A stretch of 23,382 nucleotides of DNA. Source: Ramicandelaber brevisporus. Taxonomy: Eukaryota > Kickxellomycota > Ramicandelaberales > Ramicandelaberaceae. The translations under genes were made by a program, and so were the position numbers. The notes below the pieces were generated by a model. That model saw only the letters and a list, made by a program, of their open reading frames with translations, was not told where the DNA came from and made no database searches. This document shows, piece by piece, positions 1 to 8,381 of this stretch. Location: assembly GCA_025201865.1 (NCBI GenBank), contig MU603040.1, positions 978 to 24,359 of the forward strand, read 5' to 3'. How positions within the stretch are numbered: the first letter of the stretch is position 1; each line of letters starts with the position of its first letter.

Positions 1-317
1 CATCCCATTCATATTTGTATACACTTTTGCTTTCCTATTTTTCTTCATTTAATATAAATGCGCCTTATGTTCACATTCACACTATCACCCTATTGACAAT
101 AAAATAGCGTGATGTTGCATGTAGTTCGCGGCTATACCCCGCCATGAAATTTCACCGTGGCTGTTTGCTGCGCTGTATTCTGCTGTGCTGTGCCTCTGCT
201 GTTGTTTGACAGACACCCAGCCTCGTTTCCTGGTTTTTTTTCTTGTCCCCTTTTGACTCCTCCTTTTGTTGATCTTTTTGGAAACTACTCTGCGCACGCA
301 ATCTATAACGACAAGAC
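1..317. other. Upstream region of SVF1, no gene seen
   Basis: AT-rich sequence followed by a pyrimidine-rich stretch (about 170-290) that leads up to the SVF1 start at 318. It probably holds the SVF1 promoter and 5' leader. Short open frames on both strands here are low-complexity and unlike any family I know, so I annotate none. Confidence 0.5.
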
Positions 318-1932
318 ATGTTCTCTTCATTCAGTTCGTGGCTCGGTGGCGACCAGCCTCAGCAGCAACAGCAGCAGCAGCCCGGTGGCGCGTCTACGCC
401 GTCCGAAGCAGGTTTCTTTGAGGCAGAGTTCCAGGGCAAAGGTATGTTGTAGTCAACGAGAGAGAGATAGCGGCGGTGGTGGGGGAAAGGAAGGTTTCGT
501 CACGTGTTTTATGCGTGTACTCTGCCTCGAGAAGGAACTAGCGGCAGATCGCTTTCACCGCCGCCAAGAGTGCGTTTTGTTCGGTATTGTGGCAACAAAT
601 GCGAATGCCAAGAAGCGGATCCGCTCGCGCTCTTCGATATATATCTTGGAACCAAGCTGACATTCCGTCCACTCTGACTCAAACTCCGTGTTGTATGTAT
701 TGCTGATTATGTTCCCAACAGCTCATTTTGCTGGCGTCGAGGAAGGTGGTGTTCCAACTGTGCAGGACTTGACTCCCCACGATACAACTTGGCAGGCTAG
801 CGGCACCGGCTCCGAGTCACAGACTCTCTACATTATCACCGACGACGACGCAGTTGTTCTTGCTCAGATTGCATGGGCCAACATTGGCCTGTATCCAACT
901 ATCCAAGCCACGTTCCGTTACAACAGTGCCGACGGCAAAACAACTGTCCATCGAACTGTGACCTGCTCCACGTTTACTCCCTCGGCTGACAAGCGATCTG
1001 TCAAGACTGAATTCATGAGCATTGACGCAGCCAAGGATGGCAAGTCGTGGACATTCATGTTCGGACTGACCCCGGCTGAGGCTGCGCACGTTCGCGGCAC
1101 AATCACGTTTACAGCAACCGATCGTGGATACAAGATTGGTAGTGAGGGCAAGGTCAGCCTGGGCTACGACGATGCAAAGTTTATTGCCCACAAGTTTGTT
1201 CCTTATGGCAAATGCGACGGTGTCATCACTATCAATGGACGCAACAACATTATGCTGAGCGGAAAGGGAACTTTTATTCATGCCTATGGACAAGGTGTTA
1301 AGCCACACTCTGTTGCTCAGCGCTGGTCGCTTGTTGTGGCCAACATGCCAGTTGCCAAGGTATTCACTCGGCCAGCCGGTGGTGATGACAGCGCGTGGAC
1401 TGCAGTGCAGCTGGAGACGAAGGATGCCGGTGCTCACGTTTCATTGCTGCGCTATTTGACCGACAAGGCGTTTGGCGCTGAGAATATGGGCATGGGCTCA
1501 GTGTTTTGGCAGGGCAAGCTGCACGCTGTTACGACCAGCAACACCGCCAAGCCATTGAACGAGACTCTTGATCACGACACAGGCTACTTGGTGCCAGGCA
1601 GCGTACGCTATGATTTGAATGGCACTACATTGCCTGGATACAATGCTGCCACAGTGTCTGGTGCCGATACATCTGGTGCTGCATCAACTGGCGCCAAGGT
1701 TCACGCCGAGATTACTGTGAACAATGCGAACCAAATGGCGCGCGTGGATGTACTGGCCGAGTTGCCATATCTCATCAGACGCGTCATTCAGGCTCTCATC
1801 TCCAAGCCATACGTGTACCAGTTTGTTGGAAATGGCAATGCCACTGTCATTTTAACAGACGAAGCCGATGGATCTCAAACAAAGCTTGAGCTGGATGGCC
1901 GCGTCTTCCATGAAATGACATTCATGTGGTAA
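318..1932 (+). CDS. SVF1: Svf1-like survival factor (two exons: 318-441 and 722-1932)
   Basis: Spliced protein of 444 residues. Exon 1 gives 41 residues starting MFSSFSSWLGG and containing seven glutamines; exon 2 gives the rest, joined in phase at an alanine codon (G at 441 plus CT at 722-723). The body matches the Svf1 family: a TWQ segment after the N-terminal linker, a middle segment with FVPYGKCDGVI and SGKGTFIHAYGQGVKPH, and a C-terminal segment ending VYQFVGNGNA...FHEMTFMW. Yeast Svf1 (481 residues) is needed for survival under oxidative and diauxic stress, has two lipocalin-like halves, and moves ceramide between ER and cis-Golgi using an N-terminal amphipathic helix. Exon 1 here (alternating F, W and L with small polar residues) could be that membrane-binding helix; this is inference. 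Reading only the long open frame from 688 would lose the true N-terminus. Confidence 0.85.
442..721 (+). other. SVF1: Spliceosomal intron in SVF1 (280 bp)
   Basis: The donor is GTATGT directly after the AAAG of exon 1, and the acceptor is CCCAACAG at 714-721. Candidate branch sites of CTGAC type lie near 656 and 674, within the usual distance of the acceptor. The two exons join in frame. Without splicing the exon 1 frame stops after three more codons (GGT ATG TTG TAG). This is the only intron in the window I can support. Confidence 0.85.
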
Positions 1933-2536
1933 TTCTTTACACAATCCATTTTCCATTATAAAAAAAAATTAATCCCGTCACGATTGCTCTGTTTTTTTTT
2001 CTTTTCTTTTTCACTCTTTCACTTTCACTTTCACCTTCCTTTCACTTTTACTTACAACATTCATCTTGATTTGAGCAAGTGACCACGATGTTGTCAGAAT
2101 CGATGCTGTTGAGCTCGAGAGTGAGGAAACGGGAGTGGGGGAGGAGGAATGTATTGCATCTTTTCTCGATCGTGGGAACGAATTGCAGTTCTATTTTTGG
2201 CGAGTGACTTTTCACTGGTTGCCGAACACCTTTTCAAGGAACCCGGCTTCACTCGCAGACACAGCGAGCATGCGTGTATATATTTTCAGCAGCCGGCGTC
2301 AACCACTCAGTTGTTGCTCCTGCCAACCAGCTTCCTTTGCTTTCAGACGGTGACACCTTTGCTCTGCCTTGCTTTTACCTCTGCCTCTGTCTTTGACTTT
2401 GACTTTACCTTTGCTATTCTTTGCTTTTGTTCTGCCTACATCACTACCACCACTGTCACCACTACGAACAAGCACTACGAACACACAAACATACTCAAAC
2501 ACACTTGCTCGACAGCTGCCACAGTTTACTACCAAG
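1933..2536. other. Intergenic region SVF1-GNA1 with CT-rich leader
   Basis: Holds the SVF1 3' end (AT-rich around 1955-1975) and a tandem TTTCACT-like tract at about 2008-2055. A pyrimidine-rich leader from about 2370 is made of CTTTGAC/CTTTGCT-type repeats, followed by an A/C-rich stretch just before the GNA1 ATG. No other gene is supported. Confidence 0.5.
2276..2286 (+). promoter_or_regulatory. TATA-like box upstream of GNA1
   Basis: GTATATATTTT lies about 250 bp before the GNA1 ATG and is followed by a pyrimidine-rich leader, as expected for a fungal promoter. No transcript data are visible, so the start site is unknown. Confidence 0.35.
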
Positions 2537-3253
2537 ATGACTCAACAAGAACTGCTGTTTGACTCCTCGCTCATCTCCCCAGAGGTGCAAGCCCTACTAC
2601 CACCAGGCTACATTCTCCGTCCGCTGGCTTCCGACGACAACACCAAGGGCTATTTGGACTGCCTCGCCAATCTCACAATTGCTCCACCTCTCTCTGCCGA
2701 GCATTATTCTGAACGCTTCCAGCTGATGAAACATCGTGGCGGCTACTACATTGTCGTCATTGAGAACACCTCTCTTGCCTCAAAGAGTATTGTGGCATGT
2801 GGCACCGTCTTACACGAACTCAAATTCTATCGCGAGATGGCAACATGCGCTCATATTGAAGACATTGTGGTCAGTGAGAGCGAGCGCGGCAAGAAGTTTG
2901 GACTGCACATTATCAACCAGCTGAAATGGCTGAGTGCACAGCTGGGATGCTATAAAGTGATACTGAACTGCAATGAACACAATGTCGGATTCTACGAGAA
3001 GTGCGGATTAACAAAGAAGGATGTTCAAATGACACTGTACCACACCAAAGAGAGGAAGCCGACGGATCTGAAGATGTCGCCAGCTGTCTCACCGAAATTG
3101 CCTCCAACCACAGTTTTGTCAGCCGCTATCAACGGAAATGGTAATGGAAATGGAATTGGCAATGGCATTGGAAAGAAGCTGCCTCCATCTGCACTTGGAT
3201 CATCGGTTGAAACGGTTACCGAAGCTGTAGCTGAAGTGTCAATCTCTGCCTAA
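2537..3253 (+). CDS. GNA1: Glucosamine-6-phosphate N-acetyltransferase
   Basis: A 238-residue GNAT-fold enzyme. It transfers acetyl from acetyl-CoA to glucosamine-6-phosphate in the cytosolic hexosamine pathway that supplies UDP-GlcNAc for chitin, N-glycans and GPI anchors. Seen: IxRPL near residue 26, the acceptor-side segment HRGGYYIVVIEN (66-77), CAHIEDIVVSESERGKKFG with the acetyl-CoA loop R117-G-K-K-F-G122, and LGCYKVILNCNEHNVGFYEKCG (136-157), all characteristic of Gna1. Yeast Gna1 is 159 residues and human GNPNAT1 is 184. The extra length is a C-terminal tail (from about 172) that is S/P/T-rich with an alternating Gly-Asn/Gly-Ile run at 200-212. The ATG at 2537 is chosen because homology starts just after it. 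The frame stays open upstream to 2369, but that part is translated CT-rich leader. Confidence 0.93.
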   Translation: MTQQELLFDSSLISPEVQALLPPGYILRPLASDDNTKGYLDCLANLTIAPPLSAEHYSERFQLMKHRGGYYIVVIENTSLASKSIVACGTVLHELKFYREMATCAHIEDIVVSESERGKKFGLHIINQLKWLSAQLGCYKVILNCNEHNVGFYEKCGLTKKDVQMTLYHTKERKPTDLKMSPAVSPKLPPTTVLSAAINGNGNGNGIGNGIGKKLPPSALGSSVETVTEAVAEVSISA

Positions 3254-3353
3254 TACTCGTATTCATACTCATTTTATACTCATTTTATTGCAGTTTTATC
3301 AAGTAATGCTTTTTTGCGTCTAATTCTTCGTTTCTCTTTTTCTTTCTTTTTAA

Positions 3354-4468
3354 CTGGGCAAATCCGCCTGGGTCCGGAAAGGTTTCGCCCAAGTGAGGAA
3401 AGCGCAAAATAAATCGAACCTTTTTAATCATCGGTCTAGCACACTACTTTGCCCAACTAACGGGATAACGTTTTTTTGCCAAACTTTAACCATTAGGGCT
3501 CTCCGGATCGCTGATTGCGACGATGAAGTCCGTTTCTCAAGATTCAAGTACGGCTCCGAGATAATGTCGTTCAAAGTAGCCGCTTTGTCCGATAAAGTAC
3601 TACTACCTGTTTAGCCAACTTGAAAGTCGAATTTCATGTCGATCAATATTGGTCTTCAATGACACTCTTTGAGGCACATCGTTGCATGGCTGATTTGGAG
3701 TATTCTACTACTTCGAGATCACGGACACTTTTCTCAATTTATCTCGGCAACCTACTCAGTCAGAGTCACAGTTCAAATGAGGGGCAAGTTCGTTGAGACC
3801 GAGTTAGTGACTCTGCAAAGTTTGGAGAGGGTTGAATTACGGGTTCGAGAATGGTGAGTGTAGATGTTGGTGAGGTCAGTTATTTGCACGAGTTGGAATC
3901 GACCAGCCCACTTCCGCCCAAAACCTCATCACACTCTCCATACAATGTCCACCCCATCTTCTCCGCTCATTCACTTATATTTCTCTTCGACTTCCTTCAA
4001 GCACAGGCGTTGTTCCCTCGTTGTCCCCAGGTGCTGGCGTGTGCTAGTGCGGTGTTCGGTCCCCGTGGTGGTTGTCCCTCTGCCGCCAGGTTGGTGTGGC
4101 TGGCATCCAGGTTTTCCCAGCGGCATGTTCCACCTGTTCCCCTCTCTCTTGGTTCGTCCCTCTTCCGTTGGCTTTCTCCCCCACCTCTTGCTTGCTGTCA
4201 TTGGTCGTCGTTGTTGTCAAGTCAAGGTGGTTGCGTTGGCTGACAGCACCTGTTCCCCCGTTGCTGTCGCCATGCTATGTTTTTTTTTCGGTTCGGTATT
4301 CATCTTAATTCTTATCCACCCCTACTAGTAATTAGGTCGTTAAGGACGGGAAATATGTGTCTTCGGACATCCTCCCATTGTGTCTCTTTCGACGACCTGT
4401 ATCCTAGCTTGGAACCCTGGTTCCTTGTGAATCTCTTAGATTCACTGGGGCCAGGCGGATGAGCCCAA
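3354..4468. mobile_element. Possible TIR-bounded, non-autonomous element
   Basis: TGGGCAAATCCGCCTGGGTCC at 3355-3375 matches the reverse complement of 4447-4467 at 17 of 21 positions, including an unbroken ATCCGCCTGG. With a one-base gap the match extends outward through AAC/GTT. TTCTTTC occurs just outside both ends but not at the exact boundary, so it is at best a poor target-site duplication in a T-rich context. No transposase is encoded. A foldback or MITE-like element fits; a chance match or unrelated structured DNA remains possible. Confidence 0.35.
4411..4445. repeat. Two adjacent perfect hairpins
   Basis: GGAACC-CT-GGTTCC (4411-4424; six-pair stem) is followed after two bases by GTGAATCT-CTT-AGATTCAC (4427-4445; eight-pair stem). 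Both lie immediately inside the right inverted repeat of the candidate element. The left end also self-pairs (TGGGC at 3355-3359 with GCCCA at 3387-3391). Confidence 0.6.
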
Positions 4469-4558
4469 GTTCTTTCCTCTTGTGGTTGTTTCTTTTGTTG
4501 TTGTTGTTATTGTTTTTTTTTATCTTTTTTTGTTTACAAGCACAGTGAGAGAGCAAGG

Positions 4559-6202
4559 ATGAGCGAGTTGGTGTCAGCAGCAGCGGCGGCCAACTCCAGC
4601 ACGGTCAGTATCCAAGAGTGTATAAACATTCTCAAGCAGCACTCTGATGATCCGCGTCTTCGCAGTGACTTGGCTGCCTGGCATCTGCGCGAGATTGCAA
4701 CTCGTTTCAAACTGTCATTGTATAGCGATGAGGGCTCCATAGACACGGCAGCTTCAGCTAAAGCGACGACGACAACTACAACAACAATGATAGCAGGACG
4801 TGTTATGGTGCTGGATGTTGATGTCAATTCGAGTGATGGGTCGGTTAGCAGTGTTCGATTGAGCTACGACTCGAATGGCTCAACTGTCACTGCCGATGAA
4901 TCGGCCAATGCACTGCTGCTAAAGAGTGTGAAGACATCGTGGACAGAGTTTGAGCGTCAGCTGCGGCGTCTTGTTGCACTGGATTCACTCGCACCTATCA
5001 CCAATCCCACTGACGATACATCCGCTCAGCAGCAACAACAGCAACAGCAGCAGCAACAACAGCAATCTGTTCAAGACGTGTTTGGCACTCTGCTAGGCTG
5101 CATTGATAGTTTGAACGATGTTGACAATGTGAATGCTGGTCCAGGGTTAAAGCTGAATAGCTTGTGCACATTTGGTCCCCACCTGGTGTTTTGGGCACCA
5201 ACTGATATTGTGCTGGGTGTTGAGCCTTCTCAAGGATGCAGTCTGCGCCAGTTAATCGAGCGTCACCCTGATATCCTGTTGGAACCTGACTTTGTCAACT
5301 GGATGTCATTCGGCATTCTTCAATCACCTAGCTCAGAGTCAACATCGTCGGTTGTAGCGTCATCGTCAAATTCTGGCTCATCAGCCAACGCGGCACCACA
5401 ATCAGCGGCTGCAGCGAGTGCATCTATTGCTCTCACAGCTGTGGCTAGTAACCTGTCATCGCCTGCATCTGGCCTCGGCAGATATCCATCAGCCACTGCA
5501 TTTGGCACTGCTTCAACAGCTTCATCGCATAACAGCAACAATGGCTGGAGATATATTGCGTATATTCATCCACGCCCAGTCTACATCCCAGCTGATGTAA
5601 TGCACTCTCTGCTTACTGTCCTTGGCTCACCTGCCCCGTCGGATTTGTTCCATTCCATCAGTGATGCTCCAGGAACCGAGAACGTAGTGTCAGATCATAT
5701 GGTCTCTCCGGCAGCAGTCGCTACTGCACACAGTAATGGGTTTGCTCTTGAGCAGGTTGGTTTAAAATGCGTGGCAATCCGCAGCCTCACATTCAGCAGC
5801 TCTTCTAATTTGCTCAGTGCAATATACGCGCTCCGCCAGCACCTAACCATCAGTGAGCTCCTCCATAGCTGCTCACTTGACCAGTCCAAACCATCCATCG
5901 GCCAAGATGACATGACAGCTGTCACACTGGCATCGTTTACAGTTATTAAAGTGTCTCTCAAAGTACCGCTGGCTGGTAGATTATGGCGTCCAATTGTGTT
6001 GGAGATTTGTACACTGGCGAATGATGACAGGGTTAGTGTACGAATAATCGAGCATCCATTGATTTCAAGCAATACTTCTAGCACTGGTGGAACCGATGAC
6101 AATTGTGATAAACATGCTGAAATTAGTGCAAATTTGACAGATGTTTTGCGCAAGACAATGTCGATTCCGGCTGTAGTGAAACAAGCAAGACAGTTAAAGT
6201 AA
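4559..6202 (+). CDS. MED1: Mediator complex subunit 1 (fungal Med1)
   Basis: A 547-residue protein with the Med1 layout. An N-terminal helical segment (WHLREIATRFKLSLYSDEG, 41-59) precedes the core strand pair IAGRVMVLDVDVN (78-90) and VSSVRLSYDS (96-105). Next come LLLKSVKTSWTEFERQLRRLVALDSL (119-144) and, after a 13-glutamine tract (157-169), VQDVFGTLLGCIDSLND. The middle (about 255-325) is S/A-rich and probably disordered. The C-terminal part has a helical LLSAIYALRQHLTISELLHSC segment typical of the family. Med1 sits in the Mediator middle module and links transcription factors to RNA polymerase II; fungal Med1 lacks the long LxxLL tail of animals. Three AATAAA-containing repeats follow the stop. 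The family call rests on recalled motifs, not an alignment. Confidence 0.72.
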   Translation: MSELVSAAAAANSSTVSIQECINILKQHSDDPRLRSDLAAWHLREIATRFKLSLYSDEGSIDTAASAKATTTTTTTMIAGRVMVLDVDVNSSDGSVSSVRLSYDSNGSTVTADESANALLLKSVKTSWTEFERQLRRLVALDSLAPITNPTDDTSAQQQQQQQQQQQQQSVQDVFGTLLGCIDSLNDVDNVNAGPGLKLNSLCTFGPHLVFWAPTDIVLGVEPSQGCSLRQLIERHPDILLEPDFVNWMSFGILQSPSSESTSSVVASSSNSGSSANAAPQSAAAASASIALTAVASNLSSPASGLGRYPSATAFGTASTASSHNSNNGWRYIAYIHPRPVYIPADVMHSLLTVLGSPAPSDLFHSISDAPGTENVVSDHMVSPAAVATAHSNGFALEQVGLKCVAIRSLTFSSSSNLLSAIYALRQHLTISELLHSCSLDQSKPSIGQDDMTAVTLASFTVIKVSLKVPLAGRLWRPIVLEICTLANDDRVSVRIIEHPLISSNTSSTGGTDDNCDKHAEISANLTDVLRKTMSIPAVVKQARQLK

Positions 6203-6234
6203 AGTAAAATAAAGTAAAATAAAGAAAATAAAGA
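6198..6234 (+). repeat. 10-bp tandem repeat carrying three AATAAA signals
   Basis: Repeats of GTAAAATAAA / AGAAAATAAA place AATAAA at 6208, 6218 and 6228, directly after the MED1 stop (6200-6202). A redundant poly(A) signal is the simplest reading. Confidence 0.6.
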
Positions 6235-6301
6235 ATTGACAAGGTTGTACAACGATGCTTTTCATAGTTAGGATATGTTGTGAGTCACAAAGTGAAGTTC
6301 G

Positions 6302-6321
6302 CATCATTTTCGAAAATGATG
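6302..6321. promoter_or_regulatory. Perfect 20-bp palindrome upstream of orphan gene
   Basis: CATCATTTTCGAAAATGATG equals its own reverse complement. It lies about 200 bp upstream of the TATA box of the 6678 gene and about 100 bp after MED1. A perfect inverted repeat without spacer suggests a dimeric transcription-factor site. TTCGAA lacks the spacing of a heat-shock element (GAA/TTC units spaced by two bases). Confidence 0.4.
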
Positions 6322-6523
6322 TGAATATATTGACCAGTTAACAGTGCAACGTGCCTCTCATAGCTAAATGGAAGACGGTCACATCCACAACTGCCGCGCT
6401 GACACTAATCCCTGCCTCCCAATTGTTAGTGTAAATCAATTTGGTCACAAATGAGAGAGTGAGAGAGGGAAGCATGCCGTGCTACTCAAGTTTAGTGCGA
6501 GACAAGAGGGAGAATATGAAAAG

Positions 6524-6530
6524 TATAAAA
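6524..6530 (+). promoter_or_regulatory. TATA box of the 6678 gene
   Basis: TATAAAA, 148 bp before the ATG and followed by a C/A-rich leader. It is the clearest TATA element in the window and supports this short gene being transcribed on its own. Confidence 0.55.
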
Positions 6531-6677
6531 TGCTACGCTCGCAGAAAATGACATCCTTTCTTTACCCTTCCGCTCCATCATCACTCCATCTTCTCACATA
6601 CTCACATACTCATTCACTCATTCACAAACACACACATACACACTTTTACTGAAACACATAACCCAGAGACATCCCCA

Positions 6678-7205
6678 ATGCTTACACCATCCGTTCCAGA
6701 AGAGATGGATCCAAATCTTACAACAGTGAACGAGAACAGTATACACTTTGACTCATGGAATTTACTCCTACAACATAATATTAAACTCTGCAATACAATA
6801 ATGAATGCCATATTCATTGATGGTAATGTCAGCTTTAACACGATCAGAAATTATTGCACAGCAGCTGAGTTAGATTTGAAACACGGCTTTCCGCTTGATC
6901 TCGTTGTTAAGTGTCATGCTTTTGATGCACTCACCGGTCTGTTGTCTTTTGAAATGGTGATGAAACAATGTGAAACACGTAGAAGAATTTGCAGCATTCT
7001 AACTCTGATGGAAGAGGATGAAGTAAGAAACCACTTTCGTAATATGTCTTTCTCGCCAAAAGTCAAAGGCGAAATGATTGGGCATCTCGGTTGTATACAA
7101 CGTAAAATTCAGAGCCAGTATGGACAACCTGAATATGATGCCGCCAAGATTATCGGCGCAGCTATTGACGGATTGAAGTACTCAACTAAAAAACACCAAC
7201 ACTAA
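6678..7205 (+). CDS. Hypothetical protein, 175 residues, unrecognised
   Basis: An uninterrupted ATG-started frame with its own TATA box and leader. I recognise no family. The protein is largely helical in appearance, with no signal peptide, membrane segment or low-complexity tract. Notable are several cysteines (NYCTAAELD, VVKCHAFD, KQCETRRRICS, LGCIQRK) and a basic C-terminus ending TKKHQH. The coding sequence is visibly more AT-rich than MED1 or the lipase, which could mean a young lineage-specific gene or a transferred one. The 3' flank to the lipase is only 110 bp, so the two genes converge. It could be mistaken for noise, but length, promoter context and absence of repeats argue for a real gene. 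Confidence 0.6.
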   Translation: MLTPSVPEEMDPNLTTVNENSIHFDSWNLLLQHNIKLCNTIMNAIFIDGNVSFNTIRNYCTAAELDLKHGFPLDLVVKCHAFDALTGLLSFEMVMKQCETRRRICSILTLMEEDEVRNHFRNMSFSPKVKGEMIGHLGCIQRKIQSQYGQPEYDAAKIIGAAIDGLKYSTKKHQH

Positions 7206-7315
7206 ACCTAGCTGGACCAACAAACTCTTTAAACATCTTTTTTAAATACCTCTTTTAAACAATGCTACTAATTTACATCGAATGTAAGTAACTTTACAGT
7301 AACGGGGACAAACGC

Positions 7316-8224
7316 TTATTTATTGTCAAAGGTACCTGGATACGCAAAGGCGTGATCGGACCAATTAGTAAGGCCAAATGGAACGGAATCAATGCATGAT
7401 TGATCCTCGCCCAGTCCGTTTTCAAACGTATCGCACTGGATCCAGTCGCCACCTGGCGTGATCCACGTCTCGCCTGTCTCGTGGACGAATCCCCACGATC
7501 TCAGCGGAATTCTCGGCACCTGGTCGCGCTTCGCAGTCAGGCGATAGATGGGCAGATTCAGCGAGTTGACATATCTGGCCCACGCCTCGTTGCCAATGCG
7601 TGGCTTGCCCGATGGATAGACCTTGATGTTCCAGTCTGGGTGACGGCGCTTGAGATCCACAGCTGCCAGGAGAGCCTGAGCACCACCGAGAGAGTGGCCA
7701 ACCACCGACACTTGGTATCCTTTGCAATCTCCTTCGAGTGCGGCTTCAACATGTGGCAAGAATTGGTCGACAACGCTTTGATATGACCTCAGAAACCCCT
7801 GATGAACTCGTGAGCCATCGACGTCAGTTGGCCAAGCTTCTTTGAATAAATCGAGATCCTGCAAGGCAGCGACTGGATCTGTAGTGCCGGAGAAACCAAG
7901 CACGAGCCGCTTGTTCAAATCATCGCGAGCCACAATACCACGCGCTGATGGGACTACGCTTAGGAATTTCGCAATAGTCTTGCTCTTGGGCAATAGAGAT
8001 GGATCACAGATGACGCATTCGACTGGTAAGCCGGGGATTTGAGGCAGGACAGCCGCCACTGAGTACTGAACAGCAGTGGTCAAGTCTTTGCGCAGAGCAG
8101 CGCTGACGAGACCAGTTCGGCGCTTGACGAGTGGCGCGGCATCTGGAGCTGGAGCGACGGCAGCACTGGCATAAGCAGGTATCAAAGCAGCACAAACAAA
8201 AGTTATAACGAGTAAAATGCGCAT
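7316..8224 (-). CDS. Secreted fungal lipase, class 3 (alpha/beta hydrolase)
   Basis: A 302-residue extracellular lipase of the Rhizomucor miehei-like class 3 family, which hydrolyses triacylglycerols. Residues 1 to about 21 form a signal peptide (MRILLVITFVCAALIPAYASA). A short Ala/Pro-rich propeptide follows and ends in a dibasic LVKRR (32-36), a likely Kex2 site. The nucleophile elbow is GHSLGG with Ser178, the catalytic Asp is Asp234 in RLTAKRDQVPRIP, and the catalytic His is His291 in SDHAFAYPG. FSGTTDP (111-117) matches the conserved oxyanion-hole strand of the family. Cysteines at 70, 73, 166, 264 and 277 allow disulphides. Length is normal for the family. The start ATG (8222-8224) is right because the signal peptide begins there. 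Confidence 0.93.
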   Translation of the reverse strand: MRILLVITFVCAALIPAYASAAVAPAPDAAPLVKRRTGLVSAALRKDLTTAVQYSVAAVLPQIPGLPVECVICDPSLLPKSKTIAKFLSVVPSARGIVARDDLNKRLVLGFSGTTDPVAALQDLDLFKEAWPTDVDGSRVHQGFLRSYQSVVDQFLPHVEAALEGDCKGYQVSVVGHSLGGAQALLAAVDLKRRHPDWNIKVYPSGKPRIGNEAWARYVNSLNLPIYRLTAKRDQVPRIPLRSWGFVHETGETWITPGGDWIQCDTFENGLGEDQSCIDSVPFGLTNWSDHAFAYPGTFDNK

Positions 8225-8381
8225 TCAGGTATTGGTTTTGTTAGTCAACAAGAAGAAAGTATGGATAGTATTCAGTCCAAATGTGTGGAACAAAGGATGG
8301 TCGATTTTGGTGAGCTCCTTATCTTTTCCTCCCCCCTTTCCCCCTTTCTCCTTTTTTGTACAGAAAAGTCCAAGTCCCATC

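Larger units (their letters stand above)
3254..4558. other. 1.3 kb gene-free stretch between GNA1 and MED1
   Basis: No open frame here resembles a protein, and frames on both strands are short and broken. The left half (3390-3850) is mixed-composition sequence. The middle (3980-4290) is strikingly C/T/G-rich with short repeated words such as CACCTGTTCCCC (4131-4142 and 4247-4258). The right end has hairpins and an inverted repeat matching the left end. A (TTG)n/T-rich leader of MED1 follows at about 4482-4540. Most of the block may be a decayed or non-autonomous mobile element. Confidence 0.45.
6203..6677. other. Intergenic region MED1 - orphan gene
   Basis: Contains the MED1 3' end, a perfect 20-bp palindrome (6302-6321), a TATA box (6524-6530), and a leader with CTCATTCA/ACACACA-type short repeats (about 6595-6645) before the ATG at 6678. 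No further gene is seen. Confidence 0.55.

Noticed and set aside
688-721. GTG/ATG-started N-terminus of the SVF1 long frame (MLYVLLIMFPT)
   Set aside because: It lies in the intron; the acceptor at 720-721 and in-phase exon 1 give a better protein start.
817-1437. 206-codon minus-strand frame opposite SVF1
   Set aside because: Shadow of a conserved gene on the other strand; no domain resemblance.
3405-3420. Possible tRNA T-arm (AATCGAACC) in the gene-free stretch
   Set aside because: The loop is not closed by a C at position 61, and no acceptor or anticodon stem is nearby.
3838-3855. GGGTTCGAGAATGG as a B-box
   Set aside because: Last half of the box does not match and no A-box or stem pairing is found upstream.
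3864-4328. 154-codon plus-strand frame in the GNA1-MED1 spacer
   Set aside because: Composition-driven (C/T/G-rich) Leu/Val/Pro/Cys sequence, no family resemblance, overlapping frames equally open.
5695-6252. 185-codon minus-strand frame opposite MED1
   Set aside because: Antisense shadow with codon-mirrored composition and no recognisable motif.
6302-6321. Palindrome as a heat-shock element
   Set aside because: TTC and GAA abut without the two-base spacing that HSF sites need.
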